The notes under the pieces were generated by a model. That model saw only the letters and a list, made by a program, of their open reading frames with translations, was not told where the DNA came from and did no database searches. A DNA stretch of 64,000 nt from Leptospira weilii serovar Ranarum str. ICFT (GTDB lineage: Bacteria > Spirochaetota > Leptospiria > Leptospirales > Leptospiraceae): NCBI RefSeq assembly GCF_000332415.1, contig NZ_AOHC02000013.1, positions 1-64,000 of the forward strand. Direction: 5' to 3'. Of this stretch, positions 9,514 through 29,355 are shown one piece after another (the first letter of the stretch is position 1; each line of letters opens with the position of its first letter). A program made the translations under genes and the position numbers.

Positions 9514-9824
9514 AATGTTAATTATGTCTCTTTGGTACCAAATTTCAATGCTTAAATCACCTATCTATTCTTTTAATTATAAATTCGGATATTTTAGAAT
9601 TCGCTAATGTTGCCTAATCCAAAATCTAACAACGGTTAGGTTATCTTTAGGGGGATTTGAGAAAATACAAAATAAAATAGACAGTATCTCACTTTAAAAT
9701 AGCCCAAATTGCCATTTCAAGGCATTTCGTGAAAATGAATTTAAAGAAAAGTAATTAGATTTTGTTAACCGCCGATTCAAAAAACACATTAAAAATATAG
9801 AATATACAAAAGAGAGTAAAAGAA
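9514..9824. other. Intergenic gap, AT-rich
   Basis: 311 bases between two divergent genes. A short inverted pair (CTAAC...GTTAG near 9627-9640) is visible. No gene, RNA or convincing promoter was recognised. Confidence 0.5.
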
Positions 9825-10108
<284 letters not shown>

Positions 10109-10301
10109 GCGATAGAACGGGCGGATTGAAACCTTTTCCCGCTTTTAATATTCGTCAAAAATAAAACATTCCATGAATTTAGAATATTAAAGTTAGAGTT
10201 TGTCCCAAAACGTCTCGAGTTTTTTCGGCATCGCATTCATTTCCGCAATTTTCGTATGTTTTGGGACGAGTTCTTATTGAAAATTAACTCGCTATCCGTT
10301 T

Positions 10302-10687
10302 CTATTTCAGTTTTTCCTTTACGATTTGAATCAATCTTTCCGCAAAAACGATCGCCTCTTTAGCTTGAGATTCCTCGAAGTATTCGAAAGGTGCGCCGTC
10401 CGCAAACGCATCCGGATCACGAGTTGGTATATAATATAAATCTAATTTTTGTCCGATGGATTCGATTTCTCCGTTTTCATTCAAATCCTTTGCGATGGTT
10501 TTAACGGAATGGGATTTTACTAAATCGGCTCCGCGAAAATAAGCGAGCGCTTTGAGAGATGTTTTTCCCACTTGTTGGCAAACGAAACAAGTCTGAGCGA
10601 AAAAACCCGATCGTAAAGAAAAGCGCCCGCCCATTCAAAATCTCTTTCAGCCTGAGCGAGCCAATCTTTCCATCTCGGATTTTGCAT
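10302..10687 (-). pseudogene. HEPN-domain protein, frameshifted in a homopolymer
   Basis: The true start is the ATG at 10687, encoding MQNPRWKDWLAQAERDFEWA, a typical HEPN opening. The frame is lost at a run of six T (coding strand; A6 at 10600-10605 on plus) and resumes in another frame as GFFAQTCFVCQQVGKTSLKA, the second HEPN helix, through to EAIVFAERLIQIVKEKLK. One extra T would restore a continuous protein of about 128 residues. HEPN proteins are commonly RNases or partners of MNT nucleotidyltransferases; no MNT gene is adjacent. It starts 3 bases after the citrate-synthase homologue and is probably co-transcribed. A sequencing error or phase-variable tract are both possible. Confidence 0.8.
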
Positions 10688-10690
10688 CGA

Positions 10691-11984
<1,294 letters not shown>

Positions 11985-12180
11985 CTTAGAGAATGTTATG
12001 CGTCAATTCTTCTAATTTCGAGGGAGCCGATTTTGTTCGTTTCTTCCTGTCTCGAACCCAACTTAAACAAAAGAAAATCGCAATATTCTAGTGGATAAAA
12101 TTCAGAAATCAGATTTCAAAGATTTTACAGAATTGGAAAATCAGCCTTTGCTAAAGTCTGATCTCTCTATTACAAAAATC

Positions 12181-12212
12181 ACCCTAACCCCTAAAACCTA
12201 ACCCCTAAAACC
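12181..12212. repeat. Low-complexity intergenic tandem repeat
   Basis: Two near-perfect units of CTAACCCCTAAAAC sit just beyond the stop of the FlaA-like gene. A related CCTAACGCC tract at about 2834-2866 lies within the damaged 5' end of the toxin gene. No function is apparent. Confidence 0.8.
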
Positions 12213-12219
12213 TTGAAAC

Positions 12220-12938
<719 letters not shown>

Positions 12939-12982
12939 GAATATCGTCAAAAAACTAAATCTCTAATATACAGGAGTGCAAA

Positions 12983-14080
<1,098 letters not shown>

Positions 14081-14105
14081 GAGTTAAAAAAAATCGTCAG
14101 GATTG

Positions 14106-14136
14106 AAAAAACCCGGAATTTTCCGGGTTTTTTTAT
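14106..14136 (+). terminator. Rho-independent terminator after the OmpL47-like gene
   Basis: A GC-rich inverted repeat (AACCCGGAA / TTCCGGGTT) with a very short loop is followed by a run of T and starts about 25 bases after the stop. The upstream A-run makes it potentially functional in both directions. Confidence 0.9.
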
Positions 14137-14170
14137 GCCGTTGAAACGTTTCGGAGAACCGTAAAGGGTA

Positions 14171-14926
14171 ATGAAATTCCGAAAATTATTGGATTATTTT
14201 CTACCGGTCGGTTGCGAGTTTTGCGGAAGATACGATTATTTTTCCTCCAAAATCGGCGTTTGTAAACTCTGTCATTCGGAAAATTACATTTCTCCGAATC
14301 GTACGCAAAGTATATGCAAAATTTGTAAAGAAGTGCGAACGACGGAGGAATGTTACTATTGTAATTCGAGAAACGTATTTTTCGAAGAACTGAAATTTTT
14401 ACGAAACAGAACCCCCTTTTTAGCGAAGGTGATCAACTGCGTCAAGATGCGTTCCGTATATCCGCTTTCGATTTATCTTTGTTTGGGTATCAAGAGAGAA
14501 TTACGATCCTGGAAGAACTTGAGTTTTTCCGGAGTGATTCTCATGCCTTCCACAAAAACAAAATGGAATTCCAAAAATCAAAGGAGGCCGTTTGAGTCCT
14601 GCGATTTCGCACTAAAACGATTGCGGAGTATTTTACCTTTTCCGTTGATACGCCCGATCGAAAAGGTAAGCGACGAAAAACAGGCCGGTAAAAGTTTAAC
14701 GGATCGTTTTATCCATGCAAGGTTTGCATTTCGAATCAAAAAGGAATATAAGGGAAAGTTAAGAGGAAATTATCTCGTAGTCGACGACGTGTTTACCACC
14801 GGCGCTTCGGCAAACGAATTGGCGAGAATTCTCATTCAAAACGGGGCCGAATCGGTTCGAATTTTGACTTTGATTCGAACGGAAGGGAAGGGGTTGGCAA
14901 TGGAAAAAGACGTTACGGATGTTTAG
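14171..14926 (+). CDS. comF: ComF-family phosphoribosyltransferase-like protein
   Basis: 251 residues. The N-terminus carries four CxxC pairs (CEFC, CKLC, CKIC, CYYC) forming the zinc-ribbon part of ComF proteins. The C-terminal half is a type I phosphoribosyltransferase domain with the PRPP-loop motif YLVVDDVFTTGAS near residue 205. ComF is needed for late DNA uptake steps in naturally competent bacteria, but it is widespread in species with no known competence. The gene is followed 27 bases later by dinB. Confidence 0.85.
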   Translation: MKFRKLLDYFLPVGCEFCGRYDYFSSKIGVCKLCHSENYISPNRTQSICKICKEVRTTEECYYCNSRNVFFEELKFLRNRTPFLAKVINCVKMRSVYPLSIYLCLGIKRELRSWKNLSFSGVILMPSTKTKWNSKNQRRPFESCDFALKRLRSILPFPLIRPIEKVSDEKQAGKSLTDRFIHARFAFRIKKEYKGKLRGNYLVVDDVFTTGASANELARILIQNGAESVRILTLIRTEGKGLAMEKDVTDV

Positions 14927-14953
14927 CGGTTTGTAACCTGACTGAAATCGAAT

Positions 14954-16042
<1,089 letters not shown>

Positions 16043-16086
16043 TATTCAAAAAGTGGAATTTTCTTAAGGATTTATTTCAAAAACTA

Positions 16087-16144
16087 TCGAACGATCCGTA
16101 GAAGTTGAGACGCCGACTTTCACAAAAATGTGGGAACTCCCGCA
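16087..16144. repeat. Dispersed intergenic motifs (two types)
   Basis: The gap after dinB contains CGAACGATCCGTAGAAGTTGAG (split here as CGAACGATCC and GTAGAAGTTGAG), related to a motif inside the transposase relic at 244-268, and 40 bases on a TGTGGGAACTCCCGCA near-palindrome. Both recur in other gaps of this window. Confidence 0.65.
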
Positions 16145-16154
16145 AATTTCCTTC

Positions 16155-16179
16155 GGGTTTTTCGACAAACCCTCTTTTT
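16155..16179 (+). terminator. Terminator of dinB
   Basis: GGGTTT and AAACCC form a 6-bp stem with a 6-base loop, followed directly by TCTTTTT. It lies between convergent genes and ends just before the stop of the minus-strand outer-membrane-like gene. Confidence 0.7.
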
Positions 16180-16180
16180 A

Positions 16181-17158
16181 TTACAACTTAAACCCGCCGC
16201 CGATCATAAAAATCGGCTCGTTAAAATGATAGGAATATACGGAACCTTTTAAATCGGTTTTTCGATATTGTAGAGCGACATTGAAAAAGTAGGATTCCGA
16301 TTCCCATTGAATGCCCGTTCCCACAAAAAAAACCGTTTGGGTGAGCGGTTTGGAATAAATTCCGTTTTCATAACTTTTTCCGAACCCGAATCCGCCCTGA
16401 ACAAACCAAAGAATCGAGTCCGAAAGAGGAACGTAATATTTGACACTCGGCAAAAGCGAAAGAGTTCCTAACGTGAATTTGCCGTTGCCTTGTTTATCAT
16501 TTTTAAAATTTCCGCTAAGCTGATTGAACAGGAACGAATTGACGGAAGCGGCGCTTAACGTCTGATATTCGGGCGTCGAGTTCAGATTGACATTTGTGAG
16601 AAGTCCGACCCAGGGGGAAATATTCCGGTTCGGAAAAAAATAAGAGTTTTGTTCGAGTCCGAGTGAAAAACCGAAATTTGCACTGCGACGATATTCGCCG
16701 TTAAAGGAGACGGTTCTAACGTTTACGGAATATTTTTTTTCGAGATAGGGATCGATGTTGACTACCATCGTAAAAATATCCGTCAAATTGTATCCGCGAT
16801 TGAAACTCGGCTTTTCCGTAACTCCGGAACTCCACACGGATCCATTCAAAGAAAAGTAGAATTTTTTAATATTCGTATCTACTTTTTTTTCCTCTTTCAC
16901 TTCCGACTTTTTAATTTCCGAAACGAGAATTTTTTCAATCAGAGTTAGGTCGATTTTTTCGGTTTTGCCCGTTTCGTCCACGACCAAAACGTGATCGGCA
17001 CGTAGAGAAGTTTTGACGTTTTCGATCGTTTTACCGTCTCTTAAGAGGATCGTGTCCGCAAAAATTTTTCCCGAATTCGACAAAAGATAAAAGTAAAAAA
17101 TTCCCTGAAGAAACCTTCTCGTTCCGTTGCAAAACATAATTTGCCGAAAACGATTCAA
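16181..17158 (-). CDS. Outer-membrane beta-barrel-like protein, last gene of an ECF sigma operon
   Basis: 325 residues with an N-terminal signal sequence ending near KIFAD. Residues about 36-84 form a small module ([14 protein letters not shown] to [12 protein letters not shown]) that resembles the C-terminus of the preceding anti-sigma protein. From residue about 100 the sequence alternates as in a barrel ([39 protein letters not shown]) and ends in GGGFKL; a terminal Leu rather than Phe is mildly unusual. The ATG overlaps the stop of the anti-sigma gene by 4 bases, so translation is coupled. The function is unknown; the context suggests an envelope component sensed or controlled by the sigma system. 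Confidence 0.7.
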   Translation of the reverse strand: MNRFRQIMFCNGTRRFLQGIFYFYLLSNSGKIFADTILLRDGKTIENVKTSLRADHVLVVDETGKTEKIDLTLIEKILVSEIKKSEVKEEKKVDTNIKKFYFSLNGSVWSSGVTEKPSFNRGYNLTDIFTMVVNIDPYLEKKYSVNVRTVSFNGEYRRSANFGFSLGLEQNSYFFPNRNISPWVGLLTNVNLNSTPEYQTLSAASVNSFLFNQLSGNFKNDKQGNGKFTLGTLSLLPSVKYYVPLSDSILWFVQGGFGFGKSYENGIYSKPLTQTVFFVGTGIQWESESYFFNVALQYRKTDLKGSVYSYHFNEPIFMIGGGFKL

Positions 17159-18495
17159 AATGAAATCGACTCTACGTCCCCGGATGGAATGACTCTTTTT
17201 TTACCTTCGACTTCGATGATATATTTGTCTTCGTACTGAATCAGATTTCCCTTTAATTCGGAGCCGTCTTTCAGTTTGATCGTTTTGTTTCCCAAACGTA
17301 CGGGTTCCTCCTTTTTCGGTTCGGTTTTCGGAACGATTTTTTTATCTACTTTAGGATTTGGTGATATACTTTCGATGTGTTCGGTTTCTTCTTTAGGAGG
17401 TTCGAGGGATTCAATGCGGTTCGCAAAGTTCTCCAGTTCTTCTAGGTTTTGTTTTTCCAAAGGAACGGCTTTTTTTTGCGAAACGGTATCCACGATCGTT
17501 TTTTGTATTTCTTCCAAAAGAAGGAAAGTTTCCTTCGGATTCGTTTGTTTTTCGTTCAAAACGAGAAGCGGATTCTGTGATCCGTCTTTTTGAACGAATT
17601 TTTGAAAGAATAAGGATTTTGTTTCCAAGGAGGAATTGGAAAGTTTTTCCGAAGAAATATCGTTCCAGATTCTTTCATACTTCGCTTTTTGTTCGGGATC
17701 ATTTGCGGTTTGTACGTCCAGAGAATGTTTTACGAATTCTTCCCTTTGTTTGTCCAATAAGAACGGAAGCAAATAACGAACTCCCGATCGAACTTCCGCA
17801 GAGCCGTCCCAAACGTTTACCTTGTAACGATCCTCCGAATTTTCGATCCATACCTTGGTTCCGGTCAATCGAATCTCGGTTCCGCTCAGATAGATTTTGG
17901 TTTTTCCCTCCGTATTCGTCGGAGTTTCGTTTAACAAAAGGTTTCCTTTTTGTAGAAAGATGGAAAGTTGATAACCCTGCGATTCGGCGTCTTGAACCGA
18001 TTGCGCCAAATTCAAAACTCGGATTTCCGAATTCGGAAAAACTCTAAAATGCAATTTGCCGTTTATCTTAACGTCGCAAAAAGAATTTTGATCCAACCGA
18101 ATCCAATCCGAACGTAAACTTTCCGGATTACAATGTCCCGTAACTTCCATCGGGATCGGTTCGGCTTTGCGGAACGTTTCCGATTTGAAGATCACGGATA
18201 AGGAAACGATTAAGGAAATGACTGCGGCCATAGCCAGAAATTGATTCCTAAAGTTTCCTTGGAAAAAACTTATTTTAGGAACGGGTTTTGACGCTTCGAT
18301 AAGAATTTGTTCAAGTCCTATCCTGTGTTGTTTCAGACCCGCCTGCGTCTTCACGTAGTTTTCGTATCTTTTTTTAAGTTCCGGATGGAGTGTTATGATT
18401 TCGTTCAATCGTTTGTTTTCTTCCGATCCGGTTTCCCCGAAAAGGAACAAAGACATCAATTCTTCGAATTCTTCGTGCAGATCTTTTTTTTCCAT
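17155..18495 (-). CDS. FecR-domain anti-sigma factor-like transmembrane protein
   Basis: 446 residues. The N-terminal cytoplasmic part (about 1-85) with [16 protein letters not shown] resembles anti-sigma helices. A single membrane segment lies at about 86-104 ([18 protein letters not shown]), followed by a periplasmic FecR-type domain ([17 protein letters not shown] region, then [12 protein letters not shown] and [10 protein letters not shown]). A long charged Pro/Glu linker leads to a C-terminal module ([16 protein letters not shown]). It starts 2 bases after the sigma gene, fitting sigma/anti-sigma pairing. The signal sensed is unknown. Confidence 0.8.
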   Translation of the reverse strand: MEKKDLHEEFEELMSLFLFGETGSEENKRLNEIITLHPELKKRYENYVKTQAGLKQHRIGLEQILIEASKPVPKISFFQGNFRNQFLAMAAVISLIVSLSVIFKSETFRKAEPIPMEVTGHCNPESLRSDWIRLDQNSFCDVKINGKLHFRVFPNSEIRVLNLAQSVQDAESQGYQLSIFLQKGNLLLNETPTNTEGKTKIYLSGTEIRLTGTKVWIENSEDRYKVNVWDGSAEVRSGVRYLLPFLLDKQREEFVKHSLDVQTANDPEQKAKYERIWNDISSEKLSNSSLETKSLFFQKFVQKDGSQNPLLVLNEKQTNPKETFLLLEEIQKTIVDTVSQKKAVPLEKQNLEELENFANRIESLEPPKEETEHIESISPNPKVDKKIVPKTEPKKEEPVRLGNKTIKLKDGSELKGNLIQYEDKYIIEVEGKKRVIPSGDVESISF

Positions 18496-18497
18496 GA

Positions 18498-19022
<525 letters not shown>

Positions 19023-19299
19023 AATCTATACTCTATATATAAGAATTCAAACATACTCGGGAAATTTCTCTCTTTAAAAAATTCGGTTCGATTTTGTCTA
19101 TTGAAACCGGAAACGATTCTCCGAATAGAAAATTTTCAAGACATAAGAAATCAAACTATAACTCCGTAAGAATCCTTTTTTTGAATTTGATAAAACATGA
19201 AATAGCGTCTTAAGTTCTCCTTTCAATATTAGATTTGTTTGAGAAAGAATCCAAACGGATTCTTTCTCGATCGCCTATGTGACGGCCGATCCTACATCG
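19023..19299. other. Upstream region of the sigma operon
   Basis: About 280 AT-rich bases. A TATACTCTATATATAAG stretch lies just before the sigma gene and may contain its -10 region (minus strand). No gene recognised. Confidence 0.4.
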
Positions 19300-19408
19300 T
19301 TTTAACGAGCCAATGATGGTCGGTAAGTGAAAGACTAGGTTTTTCCTGGCCGTGTTTGTCAAATTGTCCGTTCCGTTCGTGGCGTTCGGTTTATCTACAG
19401 CGATCGGT
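19300..19408 (-). pseudogene. Decayed tail of a paralogue of the adjacent lipoprotein
   Basis: Reading the minus strand from 19408 gives [18 protein letters not shown] followed by [10 protein letters not shown], which matches the last residues of the lipoprotein encoded at 19710-20984 (DRPNATSGDDNMTTTARR, then NLIFHLPTIL). Only this C-terminal fragment is visible; no gene body is found upstream (19409-19590). It indicates a former tandem duplicate that was deleted. Confidence 0.85.
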
Positions 19409-19595
19409 TTTTATATTGTTTCATCGTATTGAATCTCCCGTGAAATCTCGGGAGAAATATACGGAAAAAAAGGAAAGAGTGAGACAGGTTTTTGAAAAAA
19501 AGAGGGGAGTTTTTGCGATCAACGGATTGTTGATTCGATCTCAAAATTTTTTAGTTTTTTGAAAGTTCTTTCGGATTGCCTTTGTGAGAAAATAC

Positions 19596-19633
19596 AACCA
19601 TCATAAGGAGCCGACAAGCTCCTTATGATGGTT
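19596..19633 (-). terminator. Long perfect hairpin, likely terminator of the lipoprotein gene
   Basis: Two 16-base arms (AACCATCATAAGGAGC and its exact complement) flank a 6-base loop. On the minus strand the hairpin lies 77 bases past the lipoprotein stop and is followed by GTATTTTCTC. The arms are unusually long and perfect for a simple terminator, so an RNA or protein binding role is possible. Confidence 0.6.
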
Positions 19634-19709
19634 CAGTTTGAATGGAAAGAATTAACTTCCTTCAAATTCTATGGAATCACCTCGTATTTATCGAAATCTA
19701 CAAAGTCCT

Positions 19710-20984
19710 TCATTTTGTCTCGCTAAGGATCGTAGGTAAATGAAAGATCAGGTTTCTTCTGGCGGTTGTGGTCATATTGTCGTCTCCGCTCGTAGCGTTC
19801 GGTCTATCGGCCGCGTTGAGTTGAGGAGAAAATACGTTATCGGCCGCAGTCGAATCCCAAAAAAGCGCGTTGTCTATGGAAACGTTAAACAACAGATCTC
19901 CGTTTTTTTTGGAAGAATTAAAATCCACGATCAATATGTAAGGATCTTTCACATCCAAATTGTTGATGGCGGCCGGAGCCTTAAATTTAAGTTTTTGCGC
20001 GGCGGAATTGTAGGCAACTCCCGCAATCGAAGGTGGGTTGAGGGTACGTTCCGGATTTGTGAAAGGATTATAGTCATCCGAAACCGCAACCTTAAGTATA
20101 CCGCCTGAACTTGAGTCTATCGCCAATTCACCCATATTGCAAGCGCCGGCCGTTGCACCGCCCATTTCCTCAGGTTTTAACAAGTTGGAAAAGATAAAAC
20201 TTGGAGAGTTGACAAAGGAAGCGGGACAATCCTTACTAAAAAGTTTCGGACTTACGTCGCCTCTACCAACGCCATTATTGATTATGCTGCTAGAATTGGA
20301 AGTCGGGTTGTTTAACACCAAATCCACGTAACGATATGAGTTTTCAGGAACGTCTTTCGGATCAAAGTAATACGTAAAATCCCTGGCGATGATTCCCACT
20401 CGATCGTAGTCCTGTTTCTCTTCGTCCGGTATGGCAGTGATCGGTAGAAAAGCCGAACTTGAAGAAGCGTCTCCGGTTTGTAATCCGATCGGCATAAAAC
20501 CGGTTTCGCATACTTTAGAACCGGGAACGGGAGTTCCGGGCGCTTTGAACATTACAAAATTTGCATTTTCTAATGTTTCGTTTCCCTTTGCCGGTCCGCC
20601 CTTTGCGACCGATTTGTAGGCGAGAACTTGACAGATGCCGATGGAAACCGCAGCCGGTGTGATGAAATGATCGTTGAATCCGTCCGCGGCTCCGTCCCCG
20701 TAGTTTTGAGGATCGTCTCCGCCGAGATCGATTAAAAATCCGGAAGAATCGGAACCTACTTTGAATCGGGACGAGCCTGCTTGCGTACGGGCCGCTGCAA
20801 GTGCGCTCGTATTGGAAATACGAAATTCGGCGTTTTGACCGGAGCTGAGTAAAAGCGCCGCCAACAACAGATTGTTCTTGTCGTCTTTATCTTTCTTGCA
20901 ACTGACGAATAAAGATACAGTCAACGAGACGAGCGCGATGACTTTATCTTTTATTTTATACGGAAGGTGGTGATTTTTTTTCAT
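19710..20984 (-). CDS. Putative lipoprotein of unknown function
   Basis: 424 residues. The signal peptide ends in a lipobox (LFVSC, Cys29) followed by a highly charged KKDKDDKNN, after which comes a hydrophobic LLLAALLLSS stretch common in Leptospira lipoproteins. The mature part is beta-rich with GGDDPQNYGDGAADGFNDHF and ends NLIFHLPTILSETK. I do not recognise a domain. A decayed copy of its C-terminus lies downstream at 19300-19408. It is a monocistronic gene with a candidate terminator. Confidence 0.75.
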   Translation of the reverse strand: MKKNHHLPYKIKDKVIALVSLTVSLFVSCKKDKDDKNNLLLAALLLSSGQNAEFRISNTSALAAARTQAGSSRFKVGSDSSGFLIDLGGDDPQNYGDGAADGFNDHFITPAAVSIGICQVLAYKSVAKGGPAKGNETLENANFVMFKAPGTPVPGSKVCETGFMPIGLQTGDASSSSAFLPITAIPDEEKQDYDRVGIIARDFTYYFDPKDVPENSYRYVDLVLNNPTSNSSSIINNGVGRGDVSPKLFSKDCPASFVNSPSFIFSNLLKPEEMGGATAGACNMGELAIDSSSGGILKVAVSDDYNPFTNPERTLNPPSIAGVAYNSAAQKLKFKAPAAINNLDVKDPYILIVDFNSSKKNGDLLFNVSIDNALFWDSTAADNVFSPQLNAADRPNATSGDDNMTTTARRNLIFHLPTILSETK

Positions 20985-21352
20985 CGTTTTGAACCTCTCA
21001 TAAGGCTAACGAAAGAAACTGTGGAATGTGCCAGGCTACCGAGCAAAAAATTAAAGATTTTGTCTAAACTCCGCAGAGCGCCCTATCGAACGACCCGTAG
21101 GGAGTGAGATAGCAAAAAGATAGCGGAGCGTCATCTTTTGCTCCCAACGAAGTTGGGAAAATCAGGACCCAGGTAACTCAAGTGGCACTGCTCCCTAAGG
21201 GTCGCAGCACCAGAGAGTGAGATTGAGTTTAGGAAAGCTCTGCGTTTAGTTTCCCAAAAACGCGGGAACTCCCGCTTCGAGTGGCTAAGTTATAGTTCGT
21301 TAGGTGTTAGAGGGATTGTAAAATCTAAGTTTAAGCGGAAGAGACTCGGGAA
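20985..21352. repeat. Gap with dispersed-repeat remnants
   Basis: 368 bases without a gene. It contains CGAACGACCCGTAGGGAGTG at about 21088, related to the transposase-derived motif, and CGCGGGAACTCCCGC at 21261-21275, the second dispersed near-palindrome. The remainder resembles degraded mobile DNA. The promoter of the lipoprotein gene (minus strand) should also lie here but was not identified. Confidence 0.6.
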
Positions 21353-23230
<1,878 letters not shown>

Positions 23231-23269
23231 TTGATTTTAATAAATTATACTTTTTGCAAGTAAAAAGTC

Positions 23270-23405
23270 TCCCTTTTGCGGGGCTTTCCCGCGCCAGAGA
23301 TCGAAGCGACGCGGAACGCGGCCGCAAAGCGGCCGGAGCGGAAGCGTAGTCGCGAAAGAGCTCGGTCCTTTCGATCGTAGATCGAAAGGAGGCGCCCATC
23401 AAACG
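23270..23405. repeat. GC-rich intergenic repeat with hairpins
   Basis: The recQ-mnmC gap contains a segment strikingly richer in G+C than its surroundings, with self-complementary tracts: GCGGCCGC followed by GCGGCCGG, and CCTTTCGATC/GATCGAAAGG with a 3-base loop at 23367-23389. An apparent ORF across it (minus, 23181-23402) is rich in Arg/Ser/Ala and is judged non-coding. A similar GC-rich hairpin block is at 62642-62681. Confidence 0.65.
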
Positions 23406-23453
23406 ATTCTAATAACCCTTAACACGCTTTCCCTTTTTGTACGTCGACTTGTG

Positions 23454-26440
<2,987 letters not shown>

Positions 26441-26549
26441 TTTCTACTGACATTCTTTTACGATTCACTGCGGATTCCAAGTCCTAATTCTAAAAGAGGA
26501 TCCTTGACCGAAGGACTTTGTAACAAAATTCTGGTAATCGAATCCGATT

Positions 26550-27572
<1,023 letters not shown>

Positions 27573-27726
27573 TCCCTTCCCGTAATCGAATCATACATCT
27601 CTTTCATTATAAAATTAAGCACCGTTAATTTTTATCGCAAAACACTGTTTCAACGCAAAATATCGGGTACTTTATTATATAGCTATGAGTAACATTTTGA
27701 GACGTCGGGTCGGGTTTATAAGATAT

Positions 27727-28059
27727 TCATAAAGTTCTATCAATCTCCTCCGCCTTCAAAATCAATCCCACATTCGGAAGTAACTTTCGGATTCGTTCTT
27801 TTTCCTGGGAGGAAATCGGATTCGAATCCAATTCCAATCTTTGTAAATTTTTAAGCTGTCCGATTTCTTTGGGGAGAGTCGTAAGTTTTTGAAAACTTAA
27901 ATCCAATTCATCAACGCTCCGAGGATGTTGGAGTCCCTTCTTTAAATTTTTAAACGGTTTTTGTTTGTTTTCCGCTTCCGCTTGGGAAAGAAAACAAATT
28001 AGAACGAAAAGGAATATTACGATTTTTTGAACATATACAAACGTTATCTTAGATTTCAT
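27727..28059 (-). CDS. Short leucine-rich-repeat protein
   Basis: 110 residues with a signal peptide (KIVIFLFVLICFLSQAEA). About two leucine-rich repeats are visible: VDELDLSFQKLTTLPKEIG and LKNLQRLELDSNPIS. Leptospira LRR proteins normally carry many such units, so this is probably a trimmed family member that lost most repeats. The C-terminal RKLLPNVGLIL cap matches the usual ending. It is likely exported; binding partners are unknown. Confidence 0.75.
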   Translation of the reverse strand: MKSKITFVYVQKIVIFLFVLICFLSQAEAENKQKPFKNLKKGLQHPRSVDELDLSFQKLTTLPKEIGQLKNLQRLELDSNPISSQEKERIRKLLPNVGLILKAEEIDRTL

Positions 28060-28158
28060 GAAAGATTACCGGACTTGATTTCCTTACTGGAAAGGATGAA
28101 AATCCGTTTTTCGGAAACAACTTCTTTTTAAATTCTACGGACTTAAAAGTCGGTCTAT

Positions 28159-28260
28159 TAGAGTTGTTGAAAATTAATTCTCCATTTGTTTCTGTTTCAT
28201 GGAAATGGACGATTGAAGCGGTTTTGTTAATCATGACTATTGAATTTTTCAACAACTCTA
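28159..28260. mobile_element. MITE-like element, 102 bp with terminal inverted repeats
   Basis: Fifteen-base perfect terminal inverted repeats (TAGAGTTGTTGAAAA and its complement at 28246-28260) bound a segment without coding capacity. The outermost TA on each side could be a duplicated TA target. The internal sequence (TTAATTCTCCATTTGTTTCTG) partly resembles 10275-10302, where no paired end was seen. Confidence 0.6.
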
Positions 28261-28488
28261 TTGAAAACATTACGATTTTCCGACGACCGTCGGATGATTT
28301 GGTAAGATTGAATCAAATTTCCACGAGGCTTCGATAGTTTTTCCCCAGCCGGCGGGTCACGTTAACTACTTGAAACGAAGGAGTTCCCACAGAGATCGTT
28401 GTTTTATATTATTTTTGCGGTTTTGAACCGTTTTTTCATAGAAAATCTCCGTAAGAGTTCCCACATCCTCGCGTTTTTGAGACGGTCC
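28261..28488. other. Gap with dispersed motif remnants
   Basis: ACTTGAAACGAAGGAGTTCCCACA at about 28372 (given in two parts: ACTTGAAACG and GGAGTTCCCACA) recurs as ACTTGAAACG with GGGAGTTCCCGCA near 58960, and a second GAGTTCCCACA is at about 28455. No gene is visible. Confidence 0.6.
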
Positions 28489-29355
28489 TCAAGGATTGCC
28501 GAAGTTATCCTCTGAAGAAGACAGAATTTGTTCCACTTTCTTGAATTCTTCCTCATACCAATCTGGTTTTTCATTGAATGAAGGATCGTTTTCTAAAAAA
28601 GGATGCATAAACGGTTTTCCAGACTCGTCGAGAAAAGATAAACAATATGCGTTTAATTCGTCACTCCGAGTAGGATTTTCATGTTTATTCAGAAGTTGAT
28701 TCAATGGCTCCTCTTTGGATTTTTCGTTTTTAATCCATATAATAGGGTAAGGTTTATTACCCAAAACTCCCTTGAGCGGTCGCGGTTCTTCTAGATAGAA
28801 CTTAAAATGAGTATTAGTTGTTCTAGCTAATAGAATCAATACTTCAACGGAAATGACGAATTTTAATTCGGTCGCAAATTTACTGATTCTGAAACCGATA
28901 TCGATTTGAGGGCCTATATAATCTTTAGTTTCATTTCCATTACTATCGGAAGTGATGATCGCATTGATAACGGGGAAGCCCGCGATCCAGGCACAACCTT
29001 TTAACGATAAATTCTTATCCTTTATATGATAAGAATAATTGAAAACCGCTTGGGAAAATGTTTTTACGAGATATTGAACCTCTTTGTGCTGTTTGATTTC
29101 ACACTCAAAGATCAATTCGTCTCCGAGGGATTTCCATAACTTCGGTATGGGTGGTAAGTTTAGATTTTGAAACAAAGAGGAATTTGTTTCCATTTGATTT
29201 AAGAATGTAATAGGAAATTCTTTGTAAAAGGTGGTAAAAAAACGCAACCAATGATTTTGTGATTGGGCTTTATTTTTGTATTCGGTAGAACCAACGATAT
29301 CCACCGATAAAAACAAGATAACTTTACGACTTGAAAATGGAATCGTAACGGACAT
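28489..29355 (-). CDS. Divergent class III nucleotidyl cyclase-like protein
   Basis: 288 residues. The N-terminal 170 residues follow the class III cyclase homology domain: FLSVDIVGSTEYKN carries the first metal Asp (D19), PKLWKSLGDELIFE the second (D79) with the purine-selecting Lys75, and KDYIGPQIDIGFRISKFA the late motif with D145 and R156. The transition-state Asn usually four residues before the Arg is Asp152. Activity and product are thus uncertain. The C-terminal 110 residues are charged and unassigned. The ATG lies 32 bases inside the upstream peptidase gene and is preceded by GGAAGG, so translation is coupled. Pairing with an ImmA/IrrE peptidase suggests a signalling or defence unit; this is inference. 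Confidence 0.7.
   Translation of the reverse strand: MSVTIPFSSRKVILFLSVDIVGSTEYKNKAQSQNHWLRFFTTFYKEFPITFLNQMETNSSLFQNLNLPPIPKLWKSLGDELIFECEIKQHKEVQYLVKTFSQAVFNYSYHIKDKNLSLKGCAWIAGFPVINAIITSDSNGNETKDYIGPQIDIGFRISKFATELKFVISVEVLILLARTTNTHFKFYLEEPRPLKGVLGNKPYPIIWIKNEKSKEEPLNQLLNKHENPTRSDELNAYCLSFLDESGKPFMHPFLENDPSFNEKPDWYEEEFKKVEQILSSSEDNFGNP

Noticed and set aside
10110..10301. Short minus-strand peptide MNAMPKKLETFWDKL that recalls the start of some reverse transcriptases, with a 10-base inverted repeat (GTCCCAAAAC at 10202 and its complement at 10258)
   Set aside because: Only fifteen residues before a stop and no downstream RT motif; too short to support.
28049..28270. 73-codon minus-strand frame across the MITE-like element
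   Set aside because: Most of it is encoded by the inverted-repeat element and low-complexity sequence.
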